64,000 nt of DNA from Cristatella mucedo. Its lineage: Eukaryota > Bryozoa > Phylactolaemata > Cristatellidae. Numbering within the stretch: the stretch's first letter is position 1; every line of letters starts with the position of its first letter. Location: NCBI GenBank assembly GCA_009760855.2, contig WPIO01000179.1, positions 407,001 to 471,000 on the forward strand. Direction: 5' to 3'. Of the stretch, positions 12,950 to 61,877 are shown piece after piece. Made by a program: the position numbers and the translations under genes. Under the pieces are notes generated by a model. It worked only from the letters and a program-made list of their open reading frames with translations, searched no databases and had not been told where the DNA came from.

Positions 12950-13570
12950 GACGCGGATGGAAAGAAAGAGGCGAAAGCTTGCGAGGCGAGCGCCATCTGT
13001 CGACGGCTGACCTGTCGAGCGTGGCGCGCGGGCATTATAATTGTCTCGTCAGACGCGCGAGGGCGCTCTCGTTTACTCTCCGGTGGGCAGTCTCGCTAAC
13101 GAGGCCCCAACGATCCTAATGAGCTAGCTGCGCCGCTGTCTGATCGATTCAAGCGCCCCAGCAGCGCCATCTATCGACCGGCTGCCTCACTGCCCCGCCC
13201 GCCGTGGCAGCCGCCTGCGTCGCTCGCTCGCTCGCTCGCTCGCTCGCTCGCTCGCTGAATCGCTTCCCGCGTCGCTGCGATAATTGAAAACCGAGAACGG
13301 CTGAGAATCGGCGACCGGTGGTCGCCGATGCGGCTACGATAAAGTCACCCGCGGCAGAGCCTTAGGAAAATGAGCCGAGTCGACGGAGTCGCGTGAGCTC
13401 GCGGATGGTCGGCTTCTGGCTAGCGACGACGACGACGTTAAAGGCTGCTGCTAACGGTGGCACTCACAGCAGCTGCTCAAAAACGCCCTCTCGCCGGACT
13501 CGTTGTCCGGTCGCTGCGTCGTGGAGTCGGATGCAATGAAGGCAGATCGGACTTATACGAGTAAGTCGCT
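12950..13570. promoter_or_regulatory. CpG-rich patch, possible upstream promoter or first exon
   Basis: G+C and CpG rise sharply relative to the flanks. The patch holds a GCTC tetranucleotide array and a short ATG frame of eight codons (start 13536) that runs into a perfect GTAAGT donor at 13561. It lies 6.2 kb upstream of the kinase start. Promoter or first-exon function is inference only; transcript data would decide it. Confidence 0.3.
13214..13257. repeat. (GCTC)n microsatellite
   Basis: About eleven GCTC/CTCG tetranucleotide units inside a GC-rich patch. Confidence 0.95.
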
Positions 13571-13814
13571 CGTGGCGGCGCAACGGTGAATTATATCGGC
13601 AGTTCTCGTCTCGTCGGTTTTAAGAGTTCGAGTACTACCGACAGTCTACTTAGCATTCGCTTATCTGCTTAGCCTAGCAAGCTTGGACCGCACACTTGTA
13701 CACGAAGGATCTAGCATACCGGCGACTCACTCCATTGCATCCGACGTATTGCATTCGAGAATCCTGTCGCCGGCGGCAGATGCAAGACATTAAACAGCGA
13801 TCGTTAAAGATATA

Positions 13815-13852
13815 CATAATATATATATATATATATATTATATTATATATAT
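13815..13852. repeat. (AT)n microsatellite
   Basis: Short AT/TATA array just after the CpG-rich patch. Confidence 0.85.
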
Positions 13853-13859
13853 GAAAAAT

Positions 13860-16210
13860 ATATTATATTAGGACTACTTACTAAAAGAACGAGAATAGTT
13901 AATAATAGCGATTGCTAGAAGCAAGTAGAATAAGCAAAGAGAACGACGTGGACGATGCTAAGTCTTACTCACCGACGGCCCAGAGTCGGTGCATAACTGT
14001 GGGATGAGTGAGCCTAAATATCTAATCTGAGTACTATACCCCAATATAGAACCGTATGAATAAATCCATCTTAAAGCGAATCGATTACTCCATGCTATTT
14101 TACCACTGCCCACCGCGACGGCCACGACCGGAGAAGTAGTTTTCTAAGCCGACTCCACTAAACCACCAGTTCTTCATCATATTTCCTAGTTTATCCTAAA
14201 CACCGATTGCCAGTGGACGTGCTAGTACGACATAGATAAAAAATTCCAGAAACTCCTTTTGGTAAAGTTTTGCAACAGAACTACAGCGACGTCGTCAAGA
14301 GACCGTGTGTGTATGCCTGAGTGCACATCGCAGGCAGCAATTCGAGTTAGCAATTTGCGTTGACGCTACAGACCCTGCGTACTCGCACATTGGATCTTCT
14401 CGGCGGGTGCGCTGATGTCCACAGACATTCCACCAAGGGGCAGAATTTAGCAAGCAAGCAGAGCCCGTTGGCCACGGCTGGGTTAGGCAGACAGACGTGT
14501 AGTCAGTACAGATGAATTCTCTTGCACTCTGTCTCAGGCCTGGTGGCGTGTGAGCGCTAAAAATAAATGAAAATACTAAAAATAAAAATACGGTCGCCTC
14601 GCAACGGCTATACTTTGGAGCAACTAGACAATGTATCGACGCATCGACTTTATAATGAAGTTCTGCCTCGAGAAAACGCGCGCGTTCGTCTGCGCGGCTA
14701 TTTAAACCACTCGCAAGCGCCCGGATAAAGCGCGGCGCTGCGGAGCGGTCGGAGAGCCAATGGAAAGCGACCGATTGAAAACGATAATAATGATAATGGT
14801 AAGGCACTTGTACGGCGCCCTCGCAAAACCGAATCTTTTTCTCGGCCCTTTGCATCTGCTGTCGTGAGAACGCGTCAACGCTTTAAGCGATGACGCTCGC
14901 GGCGCGATGTCACTCCTCTATTGACACCGCGCCGCGACCGGTTCGAGCAAGCGCGCTCTCAAGCCCGTGTAAGCCTGGTATAGCCAACTGGCTCGGCTTC
15001 ACTAGCTAGATGGAAGAAGCCGCTCGCTAGCGAATACTCGACCGTCCGCAGAGTCGCCGGTCACGACTTCCGAGCCCCGCGCGACTCGCGACGTCGCGAG
15101 TCACGACTCGGTCGCTACTTCTCGCGTCAGTGCGGCATACTCTGGGCCCTGTTATGCGTGTACGCTCTTTTGCTTAAGAGGATTCGATGGTCAGACAATT
15201 TGAAGTAATGGTCGGCTAGATGAGGCCACGGTGCGTCCGCGGAGGCTCTCTGGAGCGTGTAGCGTGAGCGGCACACGAAACGACATGGTCACGTGGTGAA
15301 TTTGAAAGCTCCGCCATGTCTCTCCTTCCTATACTTGTTACTGTCGATGCACTTATGCTGCGATTCACCGGGCTTGATGGTAGCGGCATCACCCTTCCAA
15401 ATTTTACCCCCGCAAGTATGTAGCAGTGTTTCATGACAGGGCACTCTGATCGGCATTGCTCAGGTCACAGACTCCAAATTGTGCAAATGACAAAAGAAAA
15501 ACAATAGCGCAGGAAGAGTTGTCGACTTTTTCCCCTTGGCGGAGTACCGTCTTAACGCATTCCCATCATGCAGTGCATGCAATCACTAAAGATAATCGCG
15601 TCAGATCGACGCACTAGCTAAATTGCGCAGCGATATGCAGTGGCTGCTTCTTGTCATCTATCGAATGACTTTTAGATCGCCCGAGGCAAACACTCAACCG
15701 CAAAACAGCGGTTTTCAAATTAAGCACAGTCTGTAGCTTCTAGCCAAAAGCTTATTGAGATCCATTCAGTACAGAGCTGAATGTCGTTATCTGACCAAAT
15801 GTGTAAGCAACAAGTACTTTTAATAGCGACAATCTCACTTTTGACAGTCACTCAAATGACCAAGGCAACCGCGTCAGACGGAGTTTCAAAATCACGTTAT
15901 TCATTTTGCACAGTGCAACACGAGCCGGTCGCGAAGCGGGCGAGCAGCGCGAGGCGACGCACGTGCTCGGAGCTCACGCGTTAGTTGCCTCGACCTTGTC
16001 AAGGCTCGTCGTAGCGGCGCGAGCGGAGGCCAATATGTCTGCGTGCAAAGGGCGCGCCGACTAGACGTCGGGCAGTCGAAGCGTAGCAGCGGAGAATTGG
16101 CGAAACGACCGGGGGCTCCCTTGCGGATGTGCTCCTCCTGACCGCGCAGGCGCAGCGACCTGAAATTGCCGCAGCGATCGATCGATTGCGTTAGCGCCAC
16201 CCAGAGCAGC
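13860..16210. other. no gene recognised; patchy CpG-rich DNA
   Basis: GC-rich segments (about 14.69-15.13 kb and from 15.9 kb) alternate with ordinary sequence. Long open frames here (for example 14295-14855 on the - strand) reflect low stop-codon frequency in GC-rich DNA and show no protein motif I recognise. Confidence 0.4.
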
Positions 16211-16217
16211 TCGAGCC

Positions 16218-16260
16218 CAGCGGCCGCCGCCGCCGCCGCGGCCGCCGCCGCCGCTGCCGA
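16218..16260. repeat. (GCC)n repeat
   Basis: About 40 bp of GCC/CCG trinucleotides. It creates poly-Ala open frames on both strands, a sign that these frames are repeat artefacts. Confidence 0.9.
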
Positions 16261-16497
16261 GACCGCGGTCCGACGTAGAACAATGTATCGAACAGTCGGC
16301 GGCCGCGCGCGCGCGCGATTGCTTTTGACGCGGATGACTTTTTTGCACCTTGCCCGCACTGCGCTCCGCTGGTGGCGCCCCGACTCTCGCGTATCCAATC
16401 AGAGGCCGCAGCCGAAGCTTCGGCGGCGGCGGCGGCGGCGCGCGCTCTTCACTTTGCTCCTTCGTGGCTCGCACGTCGAGCGGGTAAAGCTGAAAGG

Positions 16498-16565
16498 CCC
16501 CCCCCCCCCGCTCGCCCCCGCCCCCCCCGCTTGCCCCGCCCGCCCGCCCGCTCGCCCTGTCGCCC
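16498..16565. repeat. C-rich low-complexity tract
   Basis: Runs of C broken by G and T. Poly-C of this kind can form i-motif/G-quadruplex structure; that is inference. Confidence 0.7.
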
Positions 16566-16798
16566 CCCTCTCGATGCAGCAACGATGCGTAGGCTGGCGA
16601 ATCCGTGCTCGCCGTTATGGTCAGTCGTCGCGTCTCAGTTGACGAAATTCTGTACGATTTTTGCCACACCGGTAGCTAAACAATATCGTGTACAGCATCG
16701 TTTGCTGACTACGCGATATCATTCATGTACGGCAACAATTGCTGACACCAAAAGAGTTGACGAATTGGAATAGCCTTTTCTAAGGTACAGCAAAGTGC

Positions 16799-16880
16799 TG
16801 TAATAATAACAATGATACATTTGTATGGTGCCCTCAGAGAACTTAATCTCTTTCTAGGCACTTTACATTATAGCCTTAAG
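16799..16880 (-). mobile_element. LINE A 3' tail fragment
   Basis: Only the tail (AATAATAACAAT on the + strand), the hairpin and about 20 bp beyond it are present, so this is an extremely 5'-truncated copy. Confidence 0.75.
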
Positions 16881-16976
16881 TTGATTTGCTTGCTAGTGCT
16901 GTAATAGCAAGCCGCATTGCCGATTTACAAGCTGCGCGGTCTACTGAGACCTCAAAGTTTTTGTGCAGCAATAAAG

Positions 16977-17125
16977 GTTAGCTGATTTAACAGCCTCATT
17001 TATATAGCGGGAGGAGAGCCTTTCCGGCTACCGCCACGGCTCGCGGTGGGCGATAAAGGAACGCCCGCTGCAGGACTCAAACCCACGACTCGAGTTGTGA
17101 AGAGCGAGCACCTTGTTCCCAGCGA
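16977..17125 (-). mobile_element. SINE family 2 copy
   Basis: The + strand shows the family 3' end (TTAGCTGATTTAACAGCCTC), the GGGCGATAAAGG block and the reverse of the B box (GACTCAAACCCACGACTCG). The orientation is therefore -. Confidence 0.8.
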
Positions 17126-17376
17126 CGAGAGACCGAGGAAGAACACAAATGCAATAGCTCCAAGTGTCAGACAAGTCTCGCCCCAAGTCGAGCGCGAGCC
17201 GAGGAATATCCGGCATCGCATAGGACTGCGAGCAAACGCTCGGTGGCCGCAGATTGCACCTGCTGCAGATTTCCGCTGCGGAGGACGGGCAGGATGGCGA
17301 GCCGTCGTCGGCTCGGCGCACGGCTACTGGCTCCGACGCCCGAGTATAGGAGACCTACAGCAGAGCGCTGGCCCGC

Positions 17377-17404
17377 TAGCCGCTAGCCGCTAGCCGCTAG
17401 CCGC
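17377..17404. repeat. GCTAGCC tandem repeat
   Basis: Four copies of a 7 bp GCTAGCC unit. Confidence 0.9.
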
Positions 17405-17485
17405 GGCCACTTCTCTAGCTCGAGCACGCCGCCGGGAGCGCCGTCGCAGCGAGCGAACGACGGAAGCGACTGAAGCGGGCGCTGC

Positions 17486-17547
17486 CAATCCATCCGGGTG
17501 CTCAGCGTCGCTGCCAATCCATCCGGGCGCTCAGCGTCGCTGCGGCG
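17486..17547. repeat. ~30 bp tandem duplication
   Basis: Two near-identical copies of a unit beginning GCTGCCAATCCATCCGGG and ending GCTCAGCGTC. They differ at one base. Confidence 0.9.
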
Positions 17548-17607
17548 AGCTGTCGGCGGCCCGCTCTCGCGAGTTCGGACAGAGCGGAGTGTCAAGCCGA
17601 GATGCCG

Positions 17608-17925
17608 ACTAATAATAGCAAGAGATGCATGCAGTGCCCTCAGAGAGCCTAGTCTCTTTCTTGTCACTTTGCAGCACGGGAAGCGCGTCCCACGCGACGG
17701 TTAGTGGTAACATGCCCAGAGCCAGCGCGTATAAGCAAGTCCACGTGGGACAATTGACGTGGGTCCAGCAAGCGCTGTGAGGGGCAGGTGAATGTTTAGC
17801 TTCTTTTTAAATGTCGTCGCGTCAGGAGATGTTTTCACATCAGTCAGAGGTGATTTTCATGCTTTGGGAGCGCACGAAACGCAGGCACGGTCTCCGCGGG
17901 ATTTAAGGTTGTTTCGAAACACAGC
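17608..17925 (-). mobile_element. LINE A-related copy, 3' segment
   Basis: Diverged hairpin and 3' UTR, followed by the 'TTTAAATGTCGTC...GGAGATG' and 'CTTTGGGAGC' blocks of the ORF end, all on the - strand. The copy is interrupted at 17926 by a SINE. Confidence 0.7.
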
Positions 17926-18101
17926 GGTGAGCCGCGATGGCGCGCACTAGGTGAGGCGGTTGCTTTTCACGACCTTGAGGTCCCGAGGTCGTTCTTTTGA
18001 ATCCTGCGGTGGATCCGATCCTTTATCGCCGCTGTAAGCGGCGGCGAGAGCCGTAAAGGCTCTTCTTCTGTGGCTATAAAAAAGAGGCTGTTAAATCAGC
18101 T
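17926..18101 (+). mobile_element. SINE family 2 copy inserted in a LINE
   Basis: Near full length: GAGCCGCGATGGCGC head, GTTGCTTTTCACGACC, the CCTGCGGTGG block, GGCGGCGAGAGCCGTAAAGG and a GAGGCTGTTAAATCAGC end. It sits inside a - strand LINE, so it is younger than that LINE. Confidence 0.85.
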
Positions 18102-18960
18102 AGTAGTTTATTTCTATTTATAGCTAAACAACTTGAGCAAGAAGAGAGGGCGGTACGCGCCTGGCCCGACTGGGAGTAGTTCAGATTGGTAGTGTGGAGC
18201 AAGAGAATGAATTGAATTAAAAGTGAGCGAGAAAGTCTTTATAACAAATATATAATGCATTTGTGCAAGAGAACTTGACCTCCATCCAGGCACTTTACAT
18301 TTGCCGCAGGGTTCGTGTGCACCCACGAGCTCGGTGCTGGTGCCTAAAAGCGAACGCCTTACCCATGGCACAAACAAAGATGATGTGCTGCCTGATTGGG
18401 ACGCAGTGCAGGTCGCTGAGAGTCGGTGCAAAGTGAACGTACGCGGCGCTCAGAGCAGACGAGCCCGTGGGCACAGTTCTGCACCGACCCGTGCACAGCG
18501 GCGGCTTATTGCGAAATGAGTCTGAGCAGGAGTGAGCAGCTGAAGTCTTGATGGGATGTCGGCGCCGAGGCTTGCAGACAAGCTTGCCTGCGGCGGCTGT
18601 ATCCTCATCTAAGCAAGCCCAGATTTGTGCACTGCTACTTAGCTCAACGTAGGTAGACTTCATTGCATAGCAAACGTGGTCGTTCAGTGAACGGTCGCTT
18701 TGAAACAGGACACTCAACTAGAATGCAGGGCTTCAAGAGACGTGCAAGCCGAGTCATTTTACGTACAAGGCTCTTAAATTTCCGAGCAACACTAGATTTG
18801 CCCCAACTAGTAAGCTGGCTTAATCCTCGTTTAATTTGAGAAAGTTCTCCCTCGTCCGAATTTGAATGCTAGCAGTACCTTCTGCGATGCAGTTGACAGA
18901 CTTTTACGAGCAGGAAGGCAAGGGTTGTGTTGCACAGTTGTATCTCTGCGCCGGCTGCTT
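18102..18960 (-). mobile_element. LINE A-related copy, interrupted 5' continuation
   Basis: Degenerate continuation of the LINE beyond the SINE. 18237-18310 looks like another LINE/SINE-type tail nested in it (AATGCATTTGTGC... and a TTTACATTTGCCGC end). The rest carries faint RT C-terminal and FxSDRSLNDHV-type blocks near 18.6-18.7 kb. This is a mosaic; boundaries are approximate. Confidence 0.5.
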
Positions 18961-19009
18961 AAGAATGAAAGCTCGGCTATACTCTTTCATACGGTGATGT
19001 GACCAGTGC

Positions 19010-19165
19010 TCTAGTAATAATAGTAATAATAATAATACATGTGTACATCGCCCTCGCAGAACTTAATCTCTTTCTAGGCACTTGACCTATGCTGTAAAGG
19101 TAGCATGAAGAACCCACCGGACCCGTTGTGAGCATGCGAATGTAGATTGGGCTCCGTTAAATATA
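19010..19165 (-). mobile_element. LINE A 3' tail fragment
   Basis: AATAATAATAAT tail, hairpin (CTTAATCTCTTTCTAGGC on the + strand) and decayed 3' UTR. It lies just upstream of the CpG-rich kinase promoter region. Confidence 0.7.
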
Positions 19166-19319
19166 GTGGGCCGACGACGATCCTCGGTTAGCACATTAAA
19201 GCTGCTTCATCCCGCAAAAGATACGCACGGTTTTTATAAATGCCCGATCGCTGTCTCATCTCAAGATCGCTTGAGGAACGCGAGAAGTGATAGTCGTTCC
19301 TAGCGCCGACCATCGGGCG

Positions 19320-19721
19320 CCCGACGGAAGCGAGATATAGAAGCGGCGGCGGCTCGCGCGGCGGCGGTGCGCACGCGCTCGGCGCGCCGCTGTCGGCACT
19401 CTGCACTTTCGTCGCTCCTAACGGCGAAGGGCTCGCCGCCGCCGGCGCCGCTGGCGCTGGCGCGCTCGCGCGCTCGCGCCACCTCGTAGCTTCCTGGGAA
19501 CTCGATAATGAAGCGGCCGCCATTCGATCTCGGCTCTCGCTCCGCACCGGCCGCCGCCACCGCTGCAGATCATTAGCAGGTCCGGACGTCGTGCTTATTT
19601 ATTTACAGAGTCAGCTGTTAGCGCCAAGATTCGCGCTACGGCACTCAGTCGTCGCCGCGAGCCGACCGCGGCTCACTGGTGCCACCGTCGCCGCAGCAGC
19701 AGCGTCTCGCGGCCGCGAGGA
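19320..19721 (+). promoter_or_regulatory. CpG-rich presumptive promoter / 5' UTR of the kinase gene
   Basis: About 400 bp of strongly CpG-rich DNA directly before the start codon at 19722, with no TATA box seen. The start context (GAGGA before ATGG) has a purine at -3 and G at +4. A possible 3' splice site, ATTTATTTACAG, ends at 19608, so an upstream non-coding or coding exon could join here; from 19611 the frame is open into the ATG. Confidence 0.5.
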
Positions 19722-57787
<38,066 letters not shown>

Positions 57788-58580
57788 TTTACCTATGCGA
57801 AAATGATGCGGCTGTAAACGTTCGAGAGAGGCTGCCACAGAAAATGAAGCGTCGGGCAGACTCGACGCTGACTGACTAGTACCAGCCAGTAGGATGCCTT
57901 GATAGCAATCGTAATTAGGCCGATTCTGAGAATAATATAGGGCCGACTAAGTAGCTATAGCGCTCGACGGTCGATGCGAGTTGCTTTCGATTATCGCTGG
58001 GCGGTCTAGGGGAGCCGAGGAGATCCCTCGAGCAGTGCTCCGTCAGCTAAACAAGACCTGCAAGAGCCCGGATGCCGGATACGCAGCGCCTCACCTGCAG
58101 CCCCACACATTTGAGGCAGCAATCGTCAGCCAGCTATTAAACGTACCACGTCGCTCCTATTAACGGTAGCCGCAACAGAACATGCTCTTCATCAGATGCA
58201 CAAAGCCCTCGTTAGGCATGCGAAAACTCACAGACAATGGTTCGCCGAAGCCTACTGCGACTGGGCGGATGCAAACAAATTTGCTCATGCCAAACAACCA
58301 CGGGTGTGCGAGAGGACGTTATTTAATGGAGACCGCTTGATTGGAAAAGTCGTCAAAGAGAAGCTGACAACAGCTCGTGAAATTTCTTCTTGCTTGCAAG
58401 GATGGCAGACAGCAATCGGTCAAGTAAATGGCAACTTCAGGGACTTGAGTATGAAGTGATGCGTCTACGTAATGCAGTCTGCCACCATCGAGCTCTGACT
58501 TCGTCGGCTTTTGTCAGTCTCAGTTTGTCACTCCACTTCAAAATTTGTTAATAAAGTACGGTTTTTAAAAGTAAGCTCTT
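57788..58580 (+). other. probable 3' UTR of the kinase gene
   Basis: An AATAAA at 58550-58555 followed by a T/G-rich stretch is the first good polyadenylation signal after the stop. The two open frames inside (57981-58163 and 58196-58459) have no recognisable domain. Confidence 0.55.
58550..58555 (+). terminator. candidate poly(A) signal
   Basis: AATAAA, 763 bp after the kinase stop codon, with GT/T-rich DNA downstream (58559-58590). Assignment to this gene is inference. Confidence 0.5.
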
Positions 58581-60127
58581 TTTGGGTAGGACCTTATTAT
58601 TGTAGCGGTCATTGAAGTAACGGCTGAATCGTAGCCATTGCATTTTGTTAAAGCTGTTGGCCCTCCTGCAGGCTTTACAGCTGGCGATCTCTTGCCCCCA
58701 ACAGAAGCAGTATTAGTAACGACCATCTAAGCACCATGTAACTGTACCAAATATGACCAAGAGCGTCTGATGCCCTGCTAAGCACTGGTCGTTCAGACGG
58801 TTTTGAATCGCTGATCACAAATTCCATTTGACTCAGTCTTTCTCGTAGGATCATTTTCAGTCGGCAGCAGTGGACAAGTATCCGACAATTAAAGTTTGAA
58901 TGCTTCGCTATTCGGCAAGACTAGCAATCATGATGCTCTGATTTTATCCTGTGTGGCTTCCAGTAACTCATTTCCAGGATGAGGATTTCTCATGCTTTTC
59001 AACGAGAGCTCTAGAGGCCTCTACAGCTGATATGCACGTGACATGGGGGCTCTCGGGCGTTGTGCAATCAGCTTCGTCCGACTATATTCATTCATAGTGA
59101 GCCGTGATGGCACACTAGGTAAGGTGGTTGCTTTCACGACATCGGTCCCGAGGTCGTGGGTTCGATTCCTGCGGTGGGCGATTCTTTATCGCCACTGCAA
59201 GCGGTGGTGATAGCCGTAAAGGCTCTTCTGTCGCTATACAAAAAGAAGCTGTTCAATCAGCTAGGATTCATCATCTTTGGCCCTACATCCATCCCTAAGA
59301 AGCATCCAATAAGAAATAATAAAATACCTAAACGTGCCGTAGGTATAAGCAAGGCTCACGAAACTAAGCACCGCATCGGAAATTACGAGAAAAAGCAAGC
59401 TCTAAGCCAGCCTAATTGCATCCATAGCAAGGGTAAGCTAGAAACGCTGCTAAGCCGCAATCATTCTCTCGGCCTGCTTACTCGCAGGTATGCACATTCT
59501 TGCACGCACAGAAGTAAAGACATCCCCATCAGTACGGCCCAGCCTTTTTAAGCAGATAAATTGGCGGCAGCATACGTTTGCGCCATTCGGCACGGAACGG
59601 TAAAAGGGAGACCAAGCCAAAGTTGCTCTCAAGCTCTCTTGGTCTAGTGTTGCTTTCTTGAATTATCTATCAAGGTGTTTTGAAAACAGTTCTTAATTCT
59701 CTCCTACCAAGGAGCAGCCAACCAAAATGAACAAGATTGATGAAAATCAATCAGCTTAGACATGTGTCATTGAATATGCTTCATTCACGGCTCCTTGCAC
59801 ATTAAAATGTATGAGCAAAACTTGCACAGTTGGCAATCACTAGGATACCATTAAATTTGGTTGAAGGACAAAGTTGCAAGCCACAGGCATCACCGGTAGA
59901 CGTTATGGGGACACAGGGAAGTCAGAGGCTTATACAGTTATTCAAACAAGCTTACAAGCTACGTCCAAATCTCTTTATGAACACATAGCTACTTTACTAA
60001 GCTTACTTGCGAATGTAGCCTTAGAACAGCACATTGCCACCAAGATGCACCCCACCCAAGGTTCAGCTCAACAAACGTGTGTGCAGGAAGCCTGATCCGT
60101 ATAGATCTTGATGGGACACGTCGACAT
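58581..60127. other. intergenic DNA between convergent genes, including the POLR3K 3' UTR
   Basis: Contains one SINE (59098-59265). No strong AATAAA on the - strand is seen within 500 bp of the POLR3K stop; a CATAAA variant lies at 59974-59979. Nothing else recognised. Confidence 0.6.
59098..59265 (+). mobile_element. SINE family 2 copy, best preserved
   Basis: Complete order of blocks: GAGCCGTGATGGCACACTAG, GTTGCTTTCACGAC, B box GTGGGTTCGATTCC, TGCGGTGGGCGATTC, ACTGCAAGCGGTGGTGATAG, CCGTAAAGGCTCTTCTGTCG and CTATACAAAAAGAAGC, ending TCAATCAGCT. It is the reference copy for the family. Confidence 0.88.
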
Positions 60128-60255
60128 TTACTCTCGCCAACGGTGTCCACAGACAGCATTGCAACATTTGTAGAATGTCGTCATTGGTTCGTCGGCAGAT
60201 CGCGTTTGAATCTGCATGAAGTAAGCTCTCGGGTGGCGACATAAAGGGCACGGTT
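60128..60255 (-). CDS. POLR3K: POLR3K exon 3: C-terminal TFIIS-like zinc ribbon and stop
   Basis: Residues 67-108: EPCPLCRHPRAYFMQIQTRS, ADEPMTTFYKCCNAVCGHRW, RE then TAA. Acceptor CTTTTGTAG. The QTRSADEP motif is fully conserved. Confidence 0.97.
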
Positions 60256-61823
60256 CTACAAAAGACATTTCCACTTTTGCTCAATAACCATTGGCAACAC
60301 TTTAATTCAACAAGTCGACAGAGACTCATACTGCACACAAAAAATGAATGACTAATTCAAGCTTCCTTAAGATCTATACTGCCAAGATCTGCAAAGTCGC
60401 TACGATACCTTCTGTAGAATCCACGTTTTTCCATGCCTCACTTCCTCCTAACACATCATCTACCTCCTTCAGTTTTGGGTATTTCTTGTTAGTGATCTGA
60501 AGCAGAGCATCATGGGTGGAGCTTAAGACACGTGTTAAAATATAAAAGAAAACTCAGGCAAATATAATAATGCAAAAACGTGTACATTATTAACATAGGC
60601 TATACCAATTCGTATAGCTACATAACATTGCCAAAATTCGGGCTTGTTTAGATAAGGATACTACATCTAAGTTGGTCCATGCATTTGTGACATCCCGTCT
60701 TGACTTCTATAACTCACTGCTTGCTGGCCTACCGACATGTGCAATCAGGCACTTACAGCTGGTGCAAAACTCTGCTGCTAGGCTTGTCTGTCGTGAGCAT
60801 TGCAGTTGCCACATCACACCACTTCTCGCCGACCTGCACTGGCTACCAGTCAAGCAACGGATCAACTTCAAGGATTTGTCGCTATCTTTTAGGTCCCTTC
60901 ATTCTTTGGCTCCAGCCTATCCATCAGATGTACTCCCCCACCAGGCCAAGCATCGTACCACCCGCTTTTCGGAATCCAACAGTCTACCAATACCTCGTAC
61001 AAACCTCAAATCCTTTGGAGACCGTACATTTAGTACGTATGCTCCCAAAGCCTGGAACTCCCTCCCGATTTGCGTCAGAACATCCCCTGACCTGACCACA
61101 TTTAAAAGGAACTTAAAAACACACCTATTTAGGACAGCATTTAGTGGGTCCCTGTGATTCGTCCTTATATATTCGACATGCATTTTTCACGGCAGCAGTA
61201 TTTATTGGAGAACAGAAGCAATTTAAAACCTTAGACCTAAAAAGAGCAGTGCAAGCTTCTTTCGTTATTGATTAAGGTTCATTCACTGAACAGGAAAGCA
61301 ACTTAAATCAAAAAGGAAACTCAAACTCCTAGCTAAATGCATATCTCCTTAACCTAATTTGGCCAAACTAACTCAGAATGCATTGCTGGCTGATGAGTCG
61401 AGGCCAAAAAGGGTTTCATATTCAAACTTCCACAGCTACAGACAGAGGACCAGTTATGAAGGGGGGCTTAATTATCATTTAACAGCTACCAGTGTGTGCA
61501 TGTTTGAGTAAATGGCTTATGAGAATCAAAATTATCCCTCCCAGTAATCTTCGTGGGCTTCCATTCAAAGCAACGTGCCAACCTCCTCGAATTTTCAAAC
61601 TTACTGACAGCTCGTCCTTGATGTGCTTATGCGTGCTGACACTGTGCATGCTGCCACTAACCACATTTGCATGTTGACCCTGTGCATGTCACCCCTAACC
61701 ATGCTATTCATTTGTTTGTTTTTCAAGCATGATTTTACTTACCATTCAATTGCATTTCACTTTACAGCAAATGTAAAGCGCCTAGAGAGAGATTAAGTTC
61801 TCTGAGGGCGCTTTATCAAGTGA

Positions 61824-61877
<54 letters not shown>

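Noticed and set aside
14295-14855. 186-codon open frame on the - strand
   Set aside because: No recognisable motif, no start or splice context, and it lies in a GC-rich patch where long chance frames are common.
16061-16773. Long overlapping open frames on both strands with poly-Ala, poly-Gly and poly-Pro
   Set aside because: They arise from (GCC)n and C-rich repeats in GC-rich DNA with few stops. There is no domain and the frames overlap on both strands.
58196-58459. 88-codon open frame downstream of the kinase gene
   Set aside because: No domain recognised, and it lies between the kinase stop and its likely poly(A) signal; best read as 3' UTR.
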